DNA of 64,000 nt from Engraulis encrasicolus. Lineage: Eukaryota > Chordata > Actinopteri > Clupeiformes > Engraulidae. The position numbers were made by a program, and so were the translations under genes. The stretch is from positions 27,808,134 to 27,872,133 of the forward strand of contig NC_085872.1 of the NCBI RefSeq assembly GCF_034702125.1. Direction: 5' to 3'. Position 1 is the stretch's first letter. Every line of letters starts with the position of its first letter. A model generated the notes under the pieces. It made no database searches, had not been told where the DNA came from, and worked only from the letters and a program-made list of their open reading frames with translations. Positions 33,756 through 47,000 of this stretch are shown piece after piece.

Positions 33756-35590
33756 TCAGGGCGTGTGACAGAGTGTTGGTAATGAGTTACATTCTTTCTC
33801 TACACCACCAACATGAGACTATATTAGAGGAAATTATATTCCGTGTCATTTGTTTAGCACTGTGATGTTAAGAGATGCATTTAGGCAGAAAAAGTCTACG
33901 CTTTAGGAGATATTTATCTTATTTCAGAGAGATATGAGGCACAATGGCTAAATGGAAGTGGAAATGAAGTTGAAGTTAAGATATGAAAGATATGAGATTT
34001 TAGAAAACAGAAAAAATAAGTTTATTTTAAGGCTTTTTTTTTTGGTATATTGACAAGTTGAACGTTCCCTCTGAAACAGCTTATTTTCCTTTTATGTACA
34101 TGTCCAGGCCCTATTATTCAGATAATGTTATTGTTTGTTTGCGAGGGTGGGCGGGTTTTCTGTGTGTTGTTTCATAAAACAATGTGTGGTATAGCAGTGT
34201 GCCTTGGAATCTTTGGTAGACCTTATCGACAGCCACAACTGGAGCTAAGTCTGACCATAATTTAAGAAATGTGTGGTATCATTCCTGAGATGGATGGGTG
34301 GGGGTTATATTTACTTTAGTTAATAAAATAGGCCCAAAAAAGACAGAAATGATATAGAAACAGAGTGATTCCAGAACATGAAGACAATATGGTGTCCCGT
34401 GGTTTGATTTCAGGAGCTTATTTTCTGTTCCTCAGTCTATGGGTCTGTTTGAGTGGCAGAAACCAATGCACAATTCCATCCAGAGGGGGGCGTTATCCCT
34501 CTCTTTTCCAAAAGAAAATAGATATGTCATTGAAAAGTGTTTACATCCATTTTCTATTTTAAAAAAAAGTAAAATTTCATAGATTAAAGATGCACTATCC
34601 ACATTGAACACTATTTTAAATATTCATTTTTGGGCTTCCAGTTCAGGAAAACCACGAAACAGCATCTCAAAACTAACATAACAAAAAACAACAAACAAAA
34701 CAAAACAACTAACAAAACAAAAAATAATGTATATTAGTCATTCTGTAACCAAACCTGATTTAATGCTTAAAACTTCCCTGTGGCGAATTGTCTTTGAGTG
34801 TGATGGAATCCCAGACTACCCATCATCTTCTGGTTGCAGTCATCTCTTCTTAATTTTTGAGTATAGTGTCCCTAAAATTCTTCTTGATAATACCCCATTG
34901 ATTCTCAATTAGGTTTTAGGTCTTGTGTGTTAGATTGTCCATACCACCCCTGTGCATTTATCTCAATGCTATGGTGCATCATGGCAGATTCATAAACAAG
35001 TATTGGACATTATAGCCTAGTTAAGAAAGAACCACATTTTGTTGATATCATGTGTTCCGAATTTTTTTATTCTCAAATTTCCTCACACGACCCCACAAAT
35101 CCCATTTTCTTTTTATCTGGAAGACCAAAATATGTAAAACTAGAAATGCACTCAGGGAGTGCTGCAGACCTCCACCAATGAAGCTGTTTGATAGAACATT
35201 TCACTTTTACACCTTATTTTTCCCCCAAAGTCTTTCTGACTTGTTTCGGAGGAGTTAACTGTAATGTCAAAATTAAAGACTAGATGGACCATATAAAAAT
35301 GTGTCATGTACGGTATTTTGCAGGTCATCAAGACCGAAGTCTGCTGCACAGTGGCTGTCACATAACCTTACATTACACTACATATTGGGAAAGAATTACC
35401 GGTAATGTGCTACTGGATTGTGATGTGGATTCCCTGGATCTGGATTTTAAAAAATGAATTGAAAAAATTACTATATTGAGTTTTTGATTAGACAATTCTC
35501 ATCAGAAGGTCTACACACTTTTCATCTTTCCCCCAATATATTTTGGCAAAAATGTAAGTCCAACCATGCCTGGTCAGAATGACCATACTA
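33756..35590. other. Intergenic, no gene seen
   Basis: AT-rich sequence without recognisable exon, RNA gene or element. Short open frames lack splice or homology support. Confidence 0.4.
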
Positions 35591-35791
35591 ACAGGAATCC
35601 GTCTCTCTGTCCCACTCGCTTCCCGTCACCATCTCAGACTGTCCCATCAAATAAAGGCATAAAAGCCCCTAAAAAATATATATATATTTTAAAAAGAGCG
35701 AGTAGTTGGTAATTCATTCTTAAAGCACAAACAAATTATGCAGAAACAACACATACACCAAAGACATAATTTACATGTGGAATTGTTTTCC

Positions 35792-35797
35792 TTTATT
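35792..35797 (-). terminator. Poly(A) signal of thioredoxin gene
   Basis: AATAAA on the minus strand, about 320 bases past the thioredoxin stop codon. Confidence 0.6.
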
Positions 35798-36113
35798 GTA
35801 GCAGCCATCAGATGCCTAACTTGTGCCTAGTGCTCTACAGCTATTATTGAGGGCAAAAGTCTAGCAATAGTATGGCAACAAGAAACAAATCAGCCCCGTG
35901 ATTGTGAATGTGCAGACAGCATGAGGAAAGTTAACACCTGCATGTTGTGAAGGCTACTATTTCAAAACAGAAAACCGAGAGATGTGATAAGAAAAACTTC
36001 ATTGTTGTTAATGTATCTACACAGACAAGGATCAATATACAAATTAGACAGTTTAAAAGAGATGCTTCTCTTAATTGATAGCGGCATGTGTTTGTACTTC
36101 ACGTCACGATTAC

Positions 36114-36296
36114 TCATTGGTGGGTTTTGACCAGTTCCTCCAGTTTGGCTGCGTTGCTTCCTGAGAATTCCTCAACCTGTTCGCGGAAAAGAAACAAGCA
36201 CATCCATACATGACGTAAATATGTGCGGAACATAATATTTACTTACTACGGGACAGACAACAGCACGTACATACATACATAACATATATGTATATA

Positions 36297-36383
<87 letters not shown>

Positions 36384-37952
36384 AACATACTATATATTTA
36401 TTACAGAACCAACAACAGATCTGAGCCAGAGAGTTTGCCACACCTTTGCGGAGTTCTTGTAGAAGTGGAATGTTGGCATGCATTTGATGTCACAGGACGA
36501 GGCCACATCCTGCAGGGACACCAAAGAATTTATGTCAGGATAAGCTGTACATTTTAGTAAAACACAATCAATACCACACATTACTTTAACACAGGGGTGG
36601 GTGGGGAACCTTTTTCATTCGAGGGTCCACTTCAAATTCCGTAAAAGTGCCTGTACTATGAACACAAAGCAGGATTTTCCCCTGCACTTTAGGCCTATAT
36701 TGAAGGTAGCCACCTTGAAAACAGACCCCACCACATCCCCTGAATATAACTTAATAGAATTGCAAAAGTAATTTCAATGTTATATTTTATGTGAAGCTGG
36801 CTGCATAACATTAAAATTACATCAGCCTCGAAGGCTGTAAACGTAACCATAAGTTCCTCATCCCTGTGTTAACACAAAGGGGTCATTTCACGTGAAATCA
36901 GACACTTTGGGACCCGACAGTGCATACCTTGCTACTAAACAAGCACAGCAAGCATGATTGAAATCTGTGTCGGTCGGGTCCCAAAGTGTCTGATTTCACG
37001 TGACATGAGCCAAAGGCTTCTGTAATCAGTTGATAAAATGTAGTCACTTGCTGGATCAGGATCATCCTTTCAATAACAATGGTCTTTCCTTCACTGCAAT
37101 TGCTCAACCGGGCAGGTTTAAGGCAAATATGTGCTAGTTCTGTCACTGGCCTCTGACAAGTCAGAGAAAAAGAGTAATCTGATTGATTGTGACCTTGACC
37201 AAGTAGCATACAGAGGCAACTGAAAAATGCAGAGCCCGTCCTCTGTGAACTTGAAAACATCACAGCTTGGACAGACCAAAAGATGGGAAGAACTTTGTAG
37301 TCACAATAGCCAGGCTATGGCAATGGCAATTAATTTCACCTCATCACCATTCATTTCAAGTATTCCAATGGAGTTTAAAAAATATATATATTTCAGTGTA
37401 TGAAGGGGATGCAACCCTCATATCCATGGATCATACGTTTAATCATGCTATCCCATCAGGGGCACAGAACATCCAGAAGTTCTTGTGTCTTGCCAAGAAT
37501 CAGCAATATGAAGACCTTAGATATTGAGGATTTATCATCATACGGGGAGTATGATGATAAATCCTCAATATCTAAGGTCTTCATATTGCTGATTCTTGGC
37601 CCTGGTGAGTATTGGGGACAAGGGATGCACGTTGCCTGCACACACCAGAACCTGGACAGTCATCTTTGCAGAAAGATGTGGCGGTACTCAAGAGTGTGCT
37701 ATAACCTGTTTTTTTTTTTTTTTTTTTTTTTTTTTTTGTTTTTTGTTTTTTTTTTTTTTTTTTTTTTTTTTTTGTTTGTTTTTTTTGTGTTTTCTGTTTT
37801 TTTGTGTTTTTGTTTTTTTTTGTTTCTGTTTTTGTTTTTTTTTTTTTTGTTTTTTTTTTTTTTTTTTTTTGTTTTTGTTCTTTTTTTTCTTTTTTTTTTT
37901 TTGTTTTTTTTTTTTTTTTTTGTTTTTTTTTTTTTTTTTGTTTAAATTTTTT

Positions 37953-37987
<35 letters not shown>

Positions 37988-38003
37988 TTTTTGTATTTTT
38001 TTT

Positions 38004-38061
<58 letters not shown>

Positions 38062-38182
38062 TCTTTTTGTTTTTTTTTGTTTTATTTTTTTTTTTTGTTT
38101 TTATTTTTTTTTTTTTTTTTTTTTGCCTTTTTCTTTTTTTTTTTTTTGTTTCTTTTGTGTTTTTTTTTGTTTTTTTGTTTTT

Positions 38183-38223
<41 letters not shown>

Positions 38224-38264
38224 TTTTTATTTATTTTTTTTTTTTTGTTGTTTTTTTTTTTTTT

Positions 38265-38299
<35 letters not shown>

Positions 38300-41200
38300 T
38301 TTTTGTTTACTTTTACAGATTCAAGCAAAAAAATAAAAAAAAAGTTAATCTGACTAACTTTTTAACGCGTTGGCACCCGCATGAGTAGCACTCCGTAACC
38401 CACGAAAACCAATGGAGCCAGGCTCGCCCTCAAATACGAAACATCCATGCAAGGAATGGTGCCAAGCCACGCGGCATGGCAGACGGGGCGTCGCCTAGAG
38501 GCAAATAGTCTATGTCCTTGAGGGCTGGCCAGTATACCAAAAGTGCCACAAAAATCGAAACTTCAACCAACAATAAATCTTTACACTTGCCATGACAATG
38601 AATAGTCTTATACCCCAGTCAGGCCTATTACTGTAGCTCAGTATGATGTACATGTAGTTACTAGATCTAGATTTGCTCAATCAGATGTGGCCTACAATGC
38701 ATGTTTACAGATGCCAATTCTAAATACAAAAAAAAAAGGAAAAAAAGGGCGGCCGGACTGGGCTGCTCACCAGCATTGACTAAACTGGCCGAGAATGGAG
38801 GGATAATTGATACTATATCAGACTGCAAAGATTGAAACTGAATTTTGGGGCATGTTTGTGGTTATTTCCTCTTATTTCTACCCATTGTTTTATGAATTGT
38901 TTCACAACATCATGCAGATGGATTCAAATGTGTCTGCTTCAAATTGGTAAAGCTGATCTCAAAGAAATTATTGACTTGAATTGCAATGTGTTGATACAGT
39001 GGATGCTCCCATTATGAGTTTTTATTGTTGTAGTAGTAGTCTATATTTTGTCTTCACATTAGAATGGGCAAACACTGTTCTGTTCTGGTGAAGAGCACTG
39101 GTGCGCATTGCTTGCAGTTGTAATTTCTGACATTAAAAAAAAGCCTGATCATGACAAGACAGCAACCTCAGAGGGAGAACTAGCTTTAATTATTTGTAGG
39201 TTTTTCACCCTTCGGCCTTGTTTCAAGATTCATCCTGTTACAAATAACTTGTTGACGTTTTTACAAGCCGGTGCGGTATGTCTACCTCGTGTCTAGACCG
39301 TTTTGAAAACTACTGGCTAATTGTTTTGCTTCTCGATGTGCTGTGCCAAGCACACGCTTACGCATTGATTAAAAAAAAAAAAAAAAAAAAAACAAACGTC
39401 CCCGTTCTTCCTATGCCGCACGTTTTCACAAGCTGACAGGAACGCAGCAGACACGACAGTCACCGACATGACGTTCTATAGTTTAGCAAAGTACCCACTT
39501 TCCCAAGCTTGTTCGCGCAGTCCGTTCCACTCGATCAGCAAATCACCCCCACTCATCCCCCTGATCGCATGCGCAAAGAGCTATTGAACTCAAACGAAAC
39601 GCGAGTCCAGAGGGAGGACACAGACGTTGAGCCAACTCAAAAAACAAGCGCACACCAACGGGTTGCTGCTTCAACGCTAGCATTAGCAGAAATATGTCCA
39701 CGACAGTGACAAGGCGTTGAAAGAGAACAAACGGCGAGGAACGGCAGTTACGACCATGATCCGTCCACTCCATCAGAACAATGCTTCCCAGAACGACGTG
39801 TCAGAAATATTGGCTCTGCCAGGGATAGCCTTATACGTGACCAAATGAACCCATTTTAACTTATTTCTTGATAGGTATTCGGCAACAACAAAGTTAATCT
39901 GCTATTTGCAGAGGAGACTGTGAATTAGGCGTATCCGGTTCAAAGACAACTGCCTCGACACGCAGCCAGTCCAAAGGCGCTAAACTTTGACGTGAAACAC
40001 ATGGGAGGCTATCCTAGTTAGCTGCCATATTCCTTCCCAATTGGGGATTTTTTGTTTTTTTGGGCTATGAAGAGATGCTATTAGAGTCACAAATGCCTAA
40101 AGGCCAACCCTTCATGAAAGGACATCTGCGCAGTCGAATAAAACTTTTCATTTTTTTTTCTACAATATCTGCCACGGCAGCAGTGCATGATATGGAAACG
40201 TCACTGCCTTTATCATTGTATGACAATTATTTTCTTAATCTGCCATCAGCAACAATTTGGCTATTTTTTTTTTTTTTTGAATCTCGTCGCGCTGCGCTGC
40301 CCACAGAATTGTTGACCGTCGTGTACTTTTTTTGGAACACGGAAGAACAGGGGAGGACCCAAACGGAGCTACTGATAGTGAAAAGTTTTGTACACACCGC
40401 CAATGGTAAGTGTATACATCCGTACACAAACACACCTCTCGCCGCCTTCTCAGGACCAGGAGTGCTTCTCGATTTTGAGTTCGTTGGCAAGTTACCAATG
40501 GAAAAGTATTGACATAAATATAACGGGACGGAAAACCGTCCAAACGAAAATCCAGTTGACGGAATTCCGTCGTAGCGACGGAAAACTTTAATCCCTGCTT
40601 TTACTGTAATGTTCAATTATGTGTATAAGGTCTTTGTGTATGTATTGTATTTGTGTATTTATGTGAGCTGACATACACCTTAATTTCCTTCGGGATTAAT
40701 AAAAGTACTCTACAACCATAATCAGTATACTCACCGCTGCGTCATCAACGTCAACTTTCAGGAAGACCACATTTGTGTACTTTTCAGACAAAGACTGGCA
40801 ATGACAAGAAAGACAAATGGGGTTAAGTATTAGTAAACTACACATGCATGTATGCAACATTTTCAAATTCAAAACACAATGATGTAAGTTACAGAGATCA
40901 CTGATTTCGTGTTGTGTCACATGTAGCCGTATACTCACTAACCACTTTATTAGGTACACCTTGCAAGTACTGGTTGGAGCTTCCTTTGCCTTCAGAAATG
41001 ACCTATCTGCCTGCAGCAATTCTCAAGTAGGCAATGCTCAATTGGTACTAAGGGGCTCGAAGTGTGGCAAGAAAACATCCCCCACACCATTACACCACCA
41101 GCCAGGGCTGAGTTTCCCAAAAACTCTTAAGTAGTACTTAAGTATGAGGGGCCACCTACAGTAGGCAATATACCAGAAATAGGTTTCACATCATCACTAA

Positions 41201-43843
41201 AAGTTTATAACGACATTATTTTACCTCACACATGCAAGCATTTTATTTGCATGTACCAGAACAAAACATTGCATGTAGGCCAATACGACTATTTTATGCA
41301 TTAACTTTTTGTGATATGATATTGCCTAGATGGCCCCTCATACTTAAGTACTACTTAGGCTTAAGTACTACTTAAGAGTTTTTGGGAAACTCAGCCCTGA
41401 ACAGTTGACAAGGCAGGATGGATCCATGTTTTCATAGTGCTGACACCAAATTCTGACCCTACCCACCAAAGTGTTGCAGCAGAAAATGAGACTAATTATA
41501 CCTGACAACGTTTACCAATATTTTATCGTGTAATTTTGGTGAGCCTGTGCGAATTGTAGCCTCGGTTTCCTGTTCTTCGCTGGCAGCAGTGGCACCCAGT
41601 ATGGTCTTCTGCTGCTGTAGCCCATCAGCCTCAAAGGCATTTTTGCTCACAGAACTGAGATATTTTCTCTTTTTCTGGCCATTCTCTGCAAACCCTAAAT
41701 ATGTTTTTTAGTTAATATGCCAGTTGATCAGCAGTTTAAGAAATACTCGGACCACCAGCCCTTCTCGCACCTTGCCTGGTCTTAAGTGAGATAAGGGCTG
41801 GAGACCTGCCTACTGTAAATCCTGTAGGCGGTGTGTGGTTTACGATTGACGACAGCTGTTTATTGGGCTTTACGGATGTATATCGTTTCGCAGACGTAAC
41901 CATATCGCGTCAGTTGTAGGCCATTCTATTCAAACAAACTGCAGTCATTGCCTTTCCACGCCTCCCTGCTCTGTGATTGAAGAGAGACACAGGGACCACA
42001 ATCTTGTCCGTTCTCTGGGTATAGACTCCATGCTCTCTTTCAAATCAGAACGATGGTGCAAAGCAGCATGTCCGTACCAGGTGATGATGGACCCTGTTAT
42101 TGTTAAGATGCTCTTCACCGCTGAGGAGTAGATGATATCAATATATTATATTAAATATGAAAATGTGAACATATCGGGTCCTGACCATGTCAAGTATATT
42201 CCTAAATGCATGTTCTTATTTATTTTAGAGCTATGGGTAGAATTTTGCGTCAATGAGTAGTTAGACAAGTGTGCCTAATAAAGTGGTTGGTGAGTGTATA
42301 ATCTTAGTGGAAAGTTGATGTGAACTCTAGAACAGTAATTAAGGAAAAAGTGCTGGCTTACTTTGAAAATAGGTGCAATGTGCTGGCAAGGTCCACACCA
42401 CGTTGCTGTGAAATCCACCACAACAAGTTTGTCTCCTGCATCCTTCAGTGCCTTGTCAAAGCCATCCTGCAAAAGAAGTTATTAAATGTGTGTTCAGCAC
42501 ATCTAAAATCAGTGGGCGTTATTTGTTGCACTTGCAACAAGGCTAAAGTCCAGGGCTTGTAGCAGAGACTTTGCACTGGTTTGTTTGCCTCCGTTTTTGT
42601 AACACACCAAATGAACCAGTGGGGTGTTTGTAAAATAGGTGCACAGTAAAGGGACACAACCAGTCGGCACAACACCAATGAAATACAGAATAGACGTATG
42701 ACTGAGAGGAAGGTCCTGAGCATGGTGACAAATCGCGCCAATGACATGACACGGGAGTGTCACTGAGCTCACGAGTCACAGTCCCTCCTTCATCGACAGA
42801 GGGCAACGACGTGACCATGTAGTACTCATATTGGCGTGACGTCCCATGTGGTGCATCTGTATCGCACTCAAATGGATAGAACTAGAACTACAGCTCTAAA
42901 CATCAACACATTCATAATTGACGAGACATGCTCCGCAATCACGTGGCCCCAGACTCACACACACTGCATGATACAAAGTCGAACGCAAGACGTTTTTGAA
43001 TCAACTGGACTGGATGATGTGTACGCCTAGTGTCAGGTGTGGCTGACAGTGTAACTACACTGGCAACACCGGTATGCTATGCTATGCATGTCTGTGCTGT
43101 TACCCCCGGCGGTAAGCCACACACAACCCAAATGTTTCCCAACAAAAAAGACTAGATCTACCAGAATGTAAACGGTTATTTGATCAACCAAGCTTGCAAG
43201 ACGAGATGAGCAACTTATACAGTGGCCATGCATGCCCTAATAATTTTCGTTCAAATCACGACTCCGCGTATGGAAGTTAGAAGCTGGCTCCATTTACTCC
43301 ACCTTGTATGGTGCTCGATATGCCTGTTATTTGGCATGATAAGTCATAGCATATTTGCAATCTACAATATGCCTACTTTCCTTTAAGCGTGTCTGGAACG
43401 TTGTTGTACTGTGCGAAGAAGAGGCCAGAAACACAACTAGCTAGTTTGCTTCATCCCGCCACTGCAAAGACAGACATGACATGTGAGCATGAAGCTAATG
43501 CATGTCAGCACACACACTAGCTGTCTCTGTATTAATACAGACACAGCGAAGGAGACGTATTCTCGTCAATAAACAAAGCAGAGAATCTAAAGCACCAGGC
43601 AATTTTCAAAGCGGATGGTTCAATTGATGATCCGGTGATCAACAACACGACAAAACTAGCTTGGTCGCTAGCAAAGCACACCGTGTGGTGGGCTGAGGCA
43701 AACGGGGGAACACTTGGCTAAAGGATGCCCAAAATAACTTGGTGGTAAGTGAACAACTGAAATTGAATGACCCTATCATCTTTAGCATAAAAGTGTCCTT
43801 CCTGAAATCGTACCTGATCTTCAATTATGATGATGGTGGTCAT
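36114..43843 (-). CDS. txn: Thioredoxin
   Basis: Five phase-0 exons: 43814-43843, 42362-42466, 40735-40794, 36444-36509 and 36114-36176 (30+105+60+66+63 nt), giving 107 aa, the usual length. The active site WCGPC lies in ATWCGPC, with the buried Asp in [23 protein letters not shown], and CMPTF with the cis-proline. It is a small dithiol oxidoreductase that reduces protein disulfides in cytosol and nucleus, recycled by thioredoxin reductase. Two cysteines equivalent to human C69 and C73 are kept (SSC, IKC). The C62 equivalent is Ala (VDDAAD). The first exon encodes only ten residues with four consecutive isoleucines ([10 protein letters not shown]) instead of the usual VKxIxS start. Introns are GT-AG and carry many mobile elements, which explains the 7.7-kb span. 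The gene is complete and probably functional. Confidence 0.95.
36299..36380 (+). repeat. (TG)n microsatellite in txn intron 4
   Basis: About 40 TG units, 64 bases from the exon 4 donor. Confidence 0.95.
36592..36866. mobile_element. hAT-like MITE in txn intron 3
   Basis: It starts acaggggtgggtggggaacc and ends near ccataagttcctcatccctgtg. It contains the shared internal sequence cactttaggcctatattgaaggtagcc, also found at 51014-51040 and, inverted, in the family copy at 12549. Confidence 0.6.
36882..37009. repeat. Short element with 37-bp inverted arms
   Basis: 36882-36918 and 36973-37009 are reverse complements except for one base. The arms include tttcacgtgaaatc, itself nearly palindromic. 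It resembles the GGGTCATTCCACG-type MITE end seen at 44637. Confidence 0.75.
37492..37600. repeat. Perfect 52-bp palindrome with 5-base loop
   Basis: 37492-37543 is the exact reverse complement of 37549-37600; the loop is GGGGA. It lies inside txn intron 3, 109 bases from the poly-T tract. It is not flanked by an obvious target duplication. Confidence 0.9.
37709..38319 (+). repeat. ~610-bp poly-T tract with scattered G
   Basis: Almost pure T interrupted by single G, occasionally C or A. In the sense of the txn transcript it is an A-rich intronic tract. It is far longer than a retrogene or SINE tail. The long 'protein' frames over it are meaningless. Confidence 0.9.
38320..40559. other. txn intron 3, no recognised gene
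   Basis: It contains poly-A runs (39371-39392) and a GC-richer block (39400-39800) that may be transposon-derived. Nothing with coding or RNA-gene support was found. Confidence 0.4.
40560..40712 (+). repeat. LINE/SINE 3' tail
   Basis: It ends taatttccttcgggattaat followed by aaaagtact, the 3' end typical of fish LINE-related tails. The preceding gacggaattccgtcg is a small palindrome. Confidence 0.5.
40931..42299. mobile_element. Tc1-like relic with CACTCACC-type ends, MITE nested inside
   Basis: The left arm actcactaaccactttattagg is inverted at the right (cctaataaagtggttggtgagt), flanked by TA. The interior matches the copy at 56350-57258, which still shows Tc1 transposase motifs. A 297-bp MITE is inserted at 41103. 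It lies in txn intron 2. Confidence 0.65.
41103..41399. mobile_element. MITE with ~50-bp terminal inverted repeats
   Basis: CAGGGCTGAGTTTCCCAAAA at the left is exactly inverted at 41380-41399. Inversion continues through aactcttaagtagtacttaagtatgaggggcca. It is non-coding. Confidence 0.8.
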
Positions 43844-44039
43844 CGTGACGGTTTAGAAATGCACACCGGCTGAAACTTCCAAAATGGGTCGTGTCTCCCT
43901 GGCTGTCTGAGGCTGGAGAAAGAGGAGAAATCCCGGTCGTCTCTGATGTCATTCCGTGGTTTGGAATGTTAAAGCCCGGCCCCTCGGCGCGCTCACAATT
44001 GAACCTTTGAAACACTTCCTTGACGTTTAGTCGGAGAGC

Positions 44040-47000
44040 ATAGCGAAAAAATGAGCAAATTAGTCACCAGCTGCATTTTCAGAACAGAGACCGGATACCT
44101 TTAGAACAATGAATAATCAGAGCTGCAAATCTACCTACTTGTTCTTGTGGTATTGCCTGACAGTGAACTTTCAGAACCACTGCTGTACAGCGGAGTAGTG
44201 GTGGGATTTTCGGCTCTTTTTTGAGATGCGGTTCTATTGGCTCTTCTTTAGTATGGAGAGCCGGCTCTTTCGGCTCCCAAACGGCTCCCTACATATAGGC
44301 CTATGTGTTACGTACAATTAATTCATTTTTATTATTATTTATTCATATTTATTTTATTTTACAACATTTTGTTTCATTATTGACATTGTGAAGCACTTTG
44401 GGCAGTGCATGCTGTGTAAAAGCCTTTATGAATAAGACTTTTATCATAATCAGTCGTTAAATAATGACCCAACATACCCAAATACAAAGTAGGCCTATAT
44501 TAAAAAGGTATTAATAGGCCTGCATATGTATTTCTAATCGCTGTGAGTGTGTCTGTACCACCTGCGCTGGGGAGGAGGAGAGAAGGACAAAACAAACAAA
44601 CAAACAAAAAAACAGCTCCCAAAAAAAATCCTAAAAGGGTCATTCCACGCCAAATCAACAAGAGCCAGGCCAGTCACTAGGTTTGAGAGACAGGGGGGGC
44701 TTAGCCCCAATTTTTTTCAGCTCACCTGCTAAGGTTTTGTCTATGAATTCATTATTTTAAGAGCAAAGAAATCCCGCACACTGTCCCTTCCAGCAACAAA
44801 CTTTAATACATTGTTTCGGTCATCTGATCTTCTTCATGTTGTATTTAAGTTTGTTGGTGGAATGGACAGTATGTAGGATTTCTTTACACTTGAATGACAA
44901 CCCCACTGAGATAATATCCTACGCACCTGCCCACCTACAGAGATGTGCAAAAGCGTCTTCTTGAACAATTCTTTTAAGAGCACCATACCGATTTTTAAAC
45001 ACTAGTTACAGTGATTTTTTATTTTTTATTTCACATTTTAATGAACATTCCTTATATGTAAGCTAAACAAAACATTTCAAAATGTTTCAACTGATGAATA
45101 TTATGTACGGAAGTTAATATGATTACATAAAAACGCAGAGAGCATAATTTACACAAGGACTAGGAACTTTGAGGAGTTACTAACTGCGCGTCTCCAGGAG
45201 AAGCAGTGGTCAGGAAGCGATTCATTAAAACAGGTTCCTTACCTGGAAAACTATGCATCCCCGGCAGATATTTGGTCATTTTTACTCCATTAGTAGCTAT
45301 TTTAATCAGTTCATGTGTGTTTTCAAACTGTTAAGACAAATATTAAAAACTCAACTATAATTTCAAGACAATGTCAAATTGATTTATTACACGGGTATTG
45401 TGAGTGAAAATTAGTACTTTGGGTCTGAAGATTTCATCCGTGTAAGTAATTACACTTCTCTCGAGGTGTTGTTAGTCACAAAGCACAGTCCTCTACCTGT
45501 TCTCCCCCCCCCCCGCATAAACATATTGCTGTGCACCCTGCTTTTATTGCTGTGCAGTAGGATATAAGTGGCATTAAACAATAAATAAGCAACCATGAAC
45601 TTGTATTCAGATTAACTTGCCTTCTTGGTGGTTCGTATTCAGTGCTTTACTGCATTTGTTTTTGGAAAAAGGTAAAAAAAATGTTTTATTTTTTTGTAAA
45701 ATCGTTACAGGGGGGGGTAATACTAATGTAGGGGGGGGCTAAAGGCCCCCTAAAATAGGCCTAACGACGGCCCTGACAAGAGCCCGCGCACTTAGGTCTC
45801 AAAAAATTCTGAAAATACTACCAAGTGTATCCATGGTACTTAAGAGAAGCACTGTAAATTTATTTGAATGTAAGATGTATACTCTCCGTGTTACAGCCAA
45901 TTTTACTGGGGGAGGGGGGTGCCCATTTTGTTCACACTCTTTTTTTTGTCAAAGTTCACAAGCCCGTAGCTCAAGAACTAAACCATGTAGGAAGCTCAAA
46001 TTTGGCATGCTGGTACATAGATGGGAATAGTTTGTTGCAAAACTCTTGATTTTTTTCCCTTGTAGAGACAAGTAGGAACACTCTCATAAAAAGCTATAAA
46101 TAGAAAGGAAACCCCATCAGTGTTTGACCAGAAGACCTCACAAGTCTGACAAATCATTTTGGGTGTCATTTCCAGAGCTCCAGAACCCCTTGTGGGATTG
46201 TCCACAGATTTTTATTTTATTTTTTTCTTCATTCTCCATGAATTCTTCTTTTTAAAAATGCAAACGAGACTTGTCTTATGTGATGTTTTCTTTTGTAATT
46301 TCGAACCTGAACCTCAAAATAGGTCTTCAGAGTCACCTTGGTCATGTGGTATATCCAGGCAGGGTGAACATTTATAGCCATTAGGCCTATGCTGTCAAAT
46401 GCTGGAACCTTCCAGTTGAAATTAGAACCACCCAAAAAACGGTATTTAAAAAAACAAAACAAAAAACAATTAAAAAACAGCTTTGTTTTCATCTGCCTTT
46501 GATCAGGGTTATTACATCTAAGGTTTAACCCCCCCAAATAGATACAACAGTTTTTCATGAAATATTACTATTGGACCTGCTAAAGGACACAAGACAACTA
46601 AAAATCTAGTAAAATCTGGCTTTGGGAAATGGGTTATTTTCAACATGGCAGCCAAATGCTGGGTGAACATTAAGTTACTTATAGGCTACAGGCATTAACA
46701 TTGTATGTGTCAGTGCCATAGAATGTCTAGTAGGCTATAGCTACAGTATGGTTAGTGCTTATATAGATGTAGGTCTAACACTAAAATAAAGTGTTGCCTA
46801 ATAATATATATATAAAAAAAAAACAATATGAAGAATAATTGAAAATATTTGGCCTACAACTAAGAAGGAGCCTACATCGACAACATTTGCAGCTTCTTTG
46901 CTGGACCCAAATAAATGAAGGTAGGCTACATCTGGGGCAAAGACTGATAAAATGCTTTTCATATCCTCTCAGTATTTGCCCATTCTACATCAAGAGGTTG

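Noticed and set aside
37492..37600. microRNA precursor
   Set aside because: A perfect 52-bp stem with a 5-base loop lacks the mismatches and terminal loop of animal miRNA precursors. Kept as a palindrome finding instead.
37596..38388. Long Phe/Leu-rich open frames
   Set aside because: They are translations of the poly-T tract; stops cannot occur in such sequence.
40060..40616. Overlapping 129-150-residue frames on both strands in txn intron 3
   Set aside because: Neither has recognisable motifs. The region ends in a LINE/SINE-type tail and is more likely repeat-derived.
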